From assembly GCF_905196875.1 (NCBI RefSeq), contig NZ_CAJJWO010000113.1, positions 1-10,913 of the forward strand: a stretch of DNA of 10,913 nucleotides, in the 5' to 3' direction. A program made the translations under genes and the position numbers. Position 1 is the stretch's first letter; every line of letters begins with the position of its first letter. The stretch comes from an uncultured Parabacteroides sp. (GTDB lineage: Bacteria > Bacteroidota > Bacteroidia > Bacteroidales > Tannerellaceae). This document shows positions 7,034 through 10,913 of the stretch, one piece after another. The notes beneath the pieces were generated by a model, which was not told the DNA's origin, searched no databases, and saw nothing but the letters and a program-made list of their open reading frames with translations.

Positions 7034-7251
7034 TTACGAATATCTTCTATTATTTTTTCAGTTGTACGTGGATCTTCATTCCAGGCGCCGCACATACTCC
7101 AAATAAAATCTTCGTAAGATTCTTTCTTTTCAATCTTTTCTTTTCGAGCTTCTTCAAGTAGTTTTTCTCCCAACCACTCTTTGTTGCTAGCGCTTAAAGA
7201 TAATGACTGTAAGAAGTTCCAAATTCCGTCTAATGAGATTGTTGCTTTCAT
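7024..7251 (-). CDS. Antitoxin-like protein upstream of VapC, probably shortened (75 aa)
   Basis: It begins MKATISLDGIWNFLQSLS, followed by a charged helical stretch (KEWLGEKLLEEARKEKIEKK) and an acidic, Trp-containing end (WSMCGAWNEDPRTTEKIIED). From memory, small proteins of this type precede VapC toxins in Bacteroidetes and act as the antitoxin, usually continuing past IEDIRNS with another ten or so residues rich in Arg and acidic positions. Here the frame stops at IRNSQ, at the point where the toxin sequence begins, which fits a deletion that removed the antitoxin tail and toxin head together. The ATG at 7249-7251 follows a strong SD site. Whether the product still folds or represses its promoter is not known. 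I identify it partly by context. Confidence 0.65.
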   Translation of the reverse strand: MKATISLDGIWNFLQSLSLSASNKEWLGEKLLEEARKEKIEKKESYEDFIWSMCGAWNEDPRTTEKIIEDIRNSQ

Positions 7252-7257
7252 GACTGG

Positions 7258-7264
7258 TCCTCCT
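7258..7264 (-). promoter_or_regulatory. Shine-Dalgarno site of the antitoxin-like gene
   Basis: The minus strand reads AGGAGGA six bases before the ATG at 7249-7251. This supports the chosen start and suggests the gene is still translated. Confidence 0.7.
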
Positions 7265-7287
7265 TTTTGTTTATAATTTTACCTAGG

Positions 7288-7295
7288 CAAAGATA
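7288..7295 (-). promoter_or_regulatory. Candidate Bacteroides-type promoter -7 element
   Basis: The minus strand reads TATCTTTG, a perfect match to the Bacteroidales -7 consensus TAnnTTTG, 36 bases upstream of the antitoxin-like start codon. I see no TTTG at the usual -33 spacing, so the assignment is moderate. It would drive the toxin-antitoxin remnant independently of the large gene upstream. Confidence 0.5.
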
Positions 7296-7338
7296 ACAAA
7301 TCCATCTTAAATGATTGATATATCAGCTTGTTTTTAAT

Positions 7339-7350
7339 GAGGCTTGCCTC
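7339..7350. promoter_or_regulatory. 12-bp palindrome upstream of the toxin-antitoxin promoter
   Basis: GAGGCTTGCCTC has perfect 5-base arms around a TT centre and lies about 45 bases upstream of the candidate -7 element. Toxin-antitoxin operons are commonly autoregulated through palindromes near the promoter, so this is a possible operator. It could instead be part of a weak terminator for the upstream gene. Confidence 0.3.
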
Positions 7351-7382
7351 GTTTAGGTTACTCCTGTTGATAAAAGATTAAC

Positions 7383-7414
7383 CTTTCCTATTTCATCCCA
7401 CCATGTCAAAGATC
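7383..7414 (-). repeat. Right imperfect inverted repeat flanking the toxin-antitoxin remnant
   Basis: This 32-base stretch matches the reverse complement of 6655-6688. It also carries, on the plus strand, TCCCACCATGTCAAAGATC (7396-7414), which equals 6631-6649 at 18 of 19 positions. Thus the hairpin arm occurs three times in about 780 bases, twice at the left and once at the right. Confidence 0.55.
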
Positions 7415-7417
7415 GCT

Positions 7418-7436
7418 GTCAGGGCGAAGCCTGAAC
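7418..7436 (-). terminator. Weak hairpin after the large FISUMP gene
   Basis: In the minus direction, TCAGG and CCTGA pair around a short CTTCGC segment about 20 bases past the stop codon of the large gene. It lacks a good U-run (CAGCGATCTTTG follows), so it is only a possible terminator. No other structure in 7252-7455 would end that transcript more convincingly. Confidence 0.3.
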
Positions 7437-7455
7437 TATTCTGATTTTATTTATT

Positions 7456-10400
7456 CTATTGTTGAATACACCTTATAGGGTAAGCATTAGTGCGTGCAGT
7501 TTCTTCTCTTGCATTCCCTATTTTATAATCGTATGCTCGCACACCGGTAGTATTAGAAGAATAACTGTAAGCAGTTTCTGTATCAGTCATAGTTCCATCG
7601 GTACGAGTTCGATAACCAAAAGCAGGGAAAATCAATTGAGGGCAATTATTGTCACAAGAGATTTTGACTAATTTATTGCTGATAGATGCAGTCCCTAAAG
7701 ATCCTAATTCACTGATAGTTGGAACGCGCCATCCTGTAGGGCAGGGGTCATTAGAGCCTTTACTACTACCATTCCATAGGGTTGAATTTTGAGGAGTAAG
7801 CCAATCCCACGGGCTAGTAGGTCCCAGATAAAATATATTATTGTTGGGCGTTGAATTACTTATCGGACTAGAAGAAGAAGTCGAACTTCCTAGATTTGTT
7901 TCATCTTTTCGTCCCCATTGGTAAAGATTACCCTGACCATTTGTATCACTTCCGCTTGTGGGTACTCTTTTTGCTCCACAATTAACAGGAGCCCACCAAT
8001 TACTACCTTTCTTCAACGCTGAATAATAAGGACTACCTGAATAGCTGGTTGTTCCAACCCAATACCCATAAGCCGAAGCCCCTCTCCAAACCGTATAATT
8101 TCTAACGGTATTACCGTTATGTTTGACGGCAATTTCTGCTTTGTGAAGTTGATAAGCAGCATCTGTTCCGCTGGAAGACCTGACAGGTATAGTGAATGTA
8201 TATTCTCTACGATTGTTTACAATCTTATTTGAAACGCTTTCTGATTGTAACCAGCTATTGCCATAATTAGTGCTGTTACAGTAACTACTATTATAAGTCC
8301 GCTGAATAACAGGAGCAGTGAATAAGCTATATGCCGTAATTGTGATCGTACCGCCACTGGTTGTATAGCGGTAAGTATAGCTACCACTTTCGCTTGTATA
8401 ATAACCTGTAAAACTACCAGCTCTTGCCATCGTCTCAGTAATATTGACTGTAATAGCTGTTGTCTTTGCAGTTTTTGTCTTATTCCTGATGGTTATCGTT
8501 TGATTACCGGGTGAGCTTGTCGGTAATGAACCGGAACTTGGATTTATACTAACCGTATAGGAAAAAGCTTCCGTATCACTGCTTGTTTTATTAAAAGTAA
8601 GCCATGCCGGCCCTTCAATGGTAGAGCCACCGATGCAATTACCTGCGATGGTAATGGTTGGTAAGGTATTGACTTCATTATTTACCTGCATACTCATGCT
8701 TGTACCCGAGGTGGCTGTCGGTGCCTGATATTCCGGTTGAACGGTATATATGATGTCTTCGCCACCTGCAACCAGGTTTTTCAGGGTGACAGTCGCTGCT
8801 TTGGCTTCTGAGGTTATTTTAGTTTTATCCAGGTTGAATACCAGGTCATTGGATGTGGAAGCGGACTTTGTTGTTCCTCCTGTACAAGTTAGCCACTGAG
8901 GGCCGCCTGACGCATACGTGATCACAGGATTTACACCGGACACAGACGCCGTTTTCAGTTTAAATGAACTACCGTTCACTAGTTTCATCGTGACGGTCTT
9001 GTCTACGCAACTGTTTCCTCCGGACACATTGCTGAATGTCGGGGTAATCGTTGCGTCGAGCATCGTTACTTGAATAAGCGTTTCTTTACTATCATCTGAT
9101 TTGTTGACTACCTTAAATGAACAATCTGCAGTCGTATTATCCCATTGAACGGTATATTCATTCTCGCTGGCATACGTATCAGTTGTTTTTGTAACCGTTA
9201 CACCGATTGCCTCTTTGATACTGTTGCCGCCTAAGGAACTGGCTTGGATCTTAACGGATGAATTGTTGACCTTATAAAGCGAGATTGCATTAGTGGAACT
9301 GTCGAAACCGTTTTCTACCGGTGTGCCCGAACCGGCAACCGACTCAGTAGTAGGAGCAACAAACTGAGGTGTGACAGTAAAAGAAGCATCCGGGCCGCCG
9401 CTGATATTTTTCAAGGTGACGGTTGCCCGAGTAGCCAATCCTTTCGCCAACTCCGTTTCGTTGAGTGCGAACTGGATCTTGTTCGTCATACTGGACTTTA
9501 GGGTAGAACCTCCCTGACAAGATAACCATTTGGGAGAACTGTTGCCACCTGCGTAGGCAATCTCGACACCAACACCTTCCAGCGAGTTCGTATTGACAGT
9601 GAAAGTGTTCGATTTGATAAGATTCATGGCTATCGCAGCGTCGCCGTCTGCGATACTGCCGGTTAGGGTATTACCGGTGGAACCTCCCACGTTTACAAAT
9701 TCCGGGTTACTGGATGCATCTTCCAGTTTCACGGTTACATCGACGATCCAATCTTCCTGATTGGCGTTACAGAAAGTGATAGTTCCTTTATTATCGGCTA
9801 CGGTGACGTCACGTTCTTTTAGTTTAAAGGTAAAAGTCGTTGCCGTTCCGCTTGTTTGCATATCGGTCTGTTCCAACCAGTCCGGCAGTGTTTTCACCTT
9901 GACCCCATCCGGGCAGGTCAGTTTGACCTTCACGGTACTATTGTTGACTCTGTATAAGGTGGCGGTTGCCGTCAGCGGATCGAATGCGTTATGGCTGTCG
10001 GCAGGCTGGGTGGTTACATCCAGTGACGGAGCTGCCAGCGCATCTACGAAAACGACATTTTCCGAACCGTCGGTCAGGTTCATGAAACGCAGGATGGCTT
10101 TCGGATAACGTTTCTTATCATAGCCGGCAACTAATGAAAGATTACATTTGTATTCTGTGACAGACAGGTCTGCCGAAGGCGTTTGTGTCAGATCGCCGAT
10201 TGTCAGCCAGCTGTATTCTTTGGCGACCGGACCTCCGGCATAAGACGACTGAAAGCTGACAGGAGCGTTGCTGCGAAGGATAATATCGAAGTTGCTGGCG
10301 TCCTCTTTTATATACATCGAGACTGTGCGTGTGTCTTCGGTATAATAGGTTTTATCTTTATAGGTCTCCGGTATCATGATACTGACAGTGCCTGTCCCGT

Positions 10401-10913
10401 CTTTTCCCGGTTCGTAATCGTCGATATTACCGCTGTCGGCCCAGTCGGCTACCGACAAGGTGAAATCGAGGTGATAGTCGTCGGCTTCCGTGATTGCGAT
10501 GGTATAACGATGGTTGTTATTGATTTCGAGAGCTGTGGAGCCACCTTCATCGTTGGGTTGTGTGAAAGGGATGCGGTACGATACTTCCAGCTCATCGGTC
10601 TTGTTGACCTGGTAAGTACCTTTAAGGATCAGGTAGCCTTCGTCTTTCAGTGGGCTGGGGTAGCTGTAAAATGCTCCGGTCTGTGTACCTTTATTGGCTT
10701 GGTCGCCGTTGAAGGAACGTACCGGATAGACGATCCGTTCGCCGTCTTTGGCTTGTGGAAGATCACCGTATACACGGATCGGGAAGAAGGCGGAACCCCG
10801 GCGCCCGTTACCCATTGCCACCTCTTTGATGGTGAAGCGTGATTCATCTGCCTTGTTGATAATATCGAAACGGGCTGCCAGACGGGTCAGCTTGAAACCG
10901 ACCTGTAGGCGGG
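7456..10913 (-). CDS. Large fimbrillin-like repeat protein with FISUMP C-terminal domain (partial; 5' end outside window)
   Basis: The frame stays open to the window edge, so the true start and any lipoprotein signal are not seen; the first visible residues are RLQVGFKLTRLAARFDIINK. That segment matches the fimbrillin-like part of the 960-residue paralogue, including MGNG, FYSYPSP and the closing FTLSVADWADSG. A linker beta domain follows, then A1 (ATLYRVNNSTVKV), B1, A2 (ISLYKVNNSSVKI) and B2, the B modules sharing WL(S/T)C and ATVTLKN. Two more beta domains come next, containing GPAWLTF and ESGSYTYRYTTSGG. The last 206 residues or so (7459-8076) are a FISUMP domain with WWAPVNCG, GNLYQWGR and DPCPTGWRVPT, ending in YPIRCIQQ. 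FISUMP domains cap many Bacteroidetes and Fibrobacteres surface proteins; their function is poorly known. The stop is TAG at 7456-7458. A 60-base sample of the FISUMP region (7861-7920) has 24 G+C, against 33 at 10021-10080, hinting at a different origin for the 3' end. Confidence 0.8.
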   Translation of the reverse strand, partial: RLQVGFKLTRLAARFDIINKADESRFTIKEVAMGNGRRGSAFFPIRVYGDLPQAKDGERIVYPVRSFNGDQANKGTQTGAFYSYPSPLKDEGYLILKGTYQVNKTDELEVSYRIPFTQPNDEGGSTALEINNNHRYTIAITEADDYHLDFTLSVADWADSGNIDDYEPGKDGTGTVSIMIPETYKDKTYYTEDTRTVSMYIKEDASNFDIILRSNAPVSFQSSYAGGPVAKEYSWLTIGDLTQTPSADLSVTEYKCNLSLVAGYDKKRYPKAILRFMNLTDGSENVVFVDALAAPSLDVTTQPADSHNAFDPLTATATLYRVNNSTVKVKLTCPDGVKVKTLPDWLEQTDMQTSGTATTFTFKLKERDVTVADNKGTITFCNANQEDWIVDVTVKLEDASSNPEFVNVGGSTGNTLTGSIADGDAAIAMNLIKSNTFTVNTNSLEGVGVEIAYAGGNSSPKWLSCQGGSTLKSSMTNKIQFALNETELAKGLATRATVTLKNISGGPDASFTVTPQFVAPTTESVAGSGTPVENGFDSSTNAISLYKVNNSSVKIQASSLGGNSIKEAIGVTVTKTTDTYASENEYTVQWDNTTADCSFKVVNKSDDSKETLIQVTMLDATITPTFSNVSGGNSCVDKTVTMKLVNGSSFKLKTASVSGVNPVITYASGGPQWLTCTGGTTKSASTSNDLVFNLDKTKITSEAKAATVTLKNLVAGGEDIIYTVQPEYQAPTATSGTSMSMQVNNEVNTLPTITIAGNCIGGSTIEGPAWLTFNKTSSDTEAFSYTVSINPSSGSLPTSSPGNQTITIRNKTKTAKTTAITVNITETMARAGSFTGYYTSESGSYTYRYTTSGGTITITAYSLFTAPVIQRTYNSSYCNSTNYGNSWLQSESVSNKIVNNRREYTFTIPVRSSSGTDAAYQLHKAEIAVKHNGNTVRNYTVWRGASAYGYWVGTTSYSGSPYYSALKKGSNWWAPVNCGAKRVPTSGSDTNGQGNLYQWGRKDETNLGSSTSSSSPISNSTPNNNIFYLGPTSPWDWLTPQNSTLWNGSSKGSNDPCPTGWRVPTISELGSLGTASISNKLVKISCDNNCPQLIFPAFGYRTRTDGTMTDTETAYSYSSNTTGVRAYDYKIGNAREETARTNAYPIRCIQQ

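Noticed and set aside
6655..7414. Complete insertion sequence
   Set aside because: There is no transposase frame between the inverted repeats and I could not identify a convincing target-site duplication, so only a repeat-flanked remnant is claimed.
7404..7445. A tiny plus-strand frame (ATG at 7403-7405) reading MSKIAVRAKPELF within the right repeat
   Set aside because: It is only 13 codons, has no SD site, and lies in repeat and hairpin sequence. I treat it as chance.
10819..10821. GTG at 10819-10821 as the start of the large partial gene
   Set aside because: The frame continues upstream to the window edge with residues matching the paralogue (RLAARFDIINK), so the true start lies outside the window.

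Overview
The window looks like chromosomal DNA of a gut-type Bacteroidales bacterium (Bacteroides or Parabacteroides). The evidence is a fimbrillin-like lipoprotein family, a protein with an HU-like domain fused to an Ig-like domain, a FISUMP (Fibrobacter succinogenes major paralogous) C-terminal domain, A-rich leaders, and one perfect TAnnTTTG promoter element. Every gene I can support lies on the minus strand, so transcription runs from the right edge of the window to the left.

In transcription order: (1) 10913-7456, the 3' part of a very large surface-protein gene whose 5' end is outside the window; it has the tail of a fimbrillin-like domain, several BACON-like beta-sandwich repeats and a FISUMP cap. 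(2) 7251-6707, a small AT-rich toxin-antitoxin remnant: an antitoxin-like gene with a shortened 3' end joined to a VapC/PIN toxin gene that has lost its first part. It is followed by a strong hairpin terminator and flanked by imperfect inverted repeats. (3) 6527-5778, the HU-Ig (DUF4469-type) protein. (4) 5771-5645, an array of six short palindromic units at an exact 23-bp period. (5) 5598-3439 and 3426-544, two fimbrillin-like lipoproteins 12 bp apart. (6) A stem-loop terminator at 472-512. (7) 406-125, a small HU/IHF-family protein. (8) A short 8-bp tandem repeat at 54-93.

The three large proteins share one plan: a fimbrillin-like N-terminal region, one linking beta domain, then alternating A and B modules. 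The A-B pair occurs once in the 3439-5598 gene, twice in the 544-3426 gene, and twice in the partial gene, where two more beta domains and the FISUMP domain follow. This reads as a family of surface filament or adhesin subunits that differ in reach and tip. The HU-Ig gene and the palindrome array sit directly upstream of the lipoprotein pair and may affect its expression, but that is inference. The points most worth a second look are the 23-bp array and the deletion that fused the antitoxin and toxin genes.
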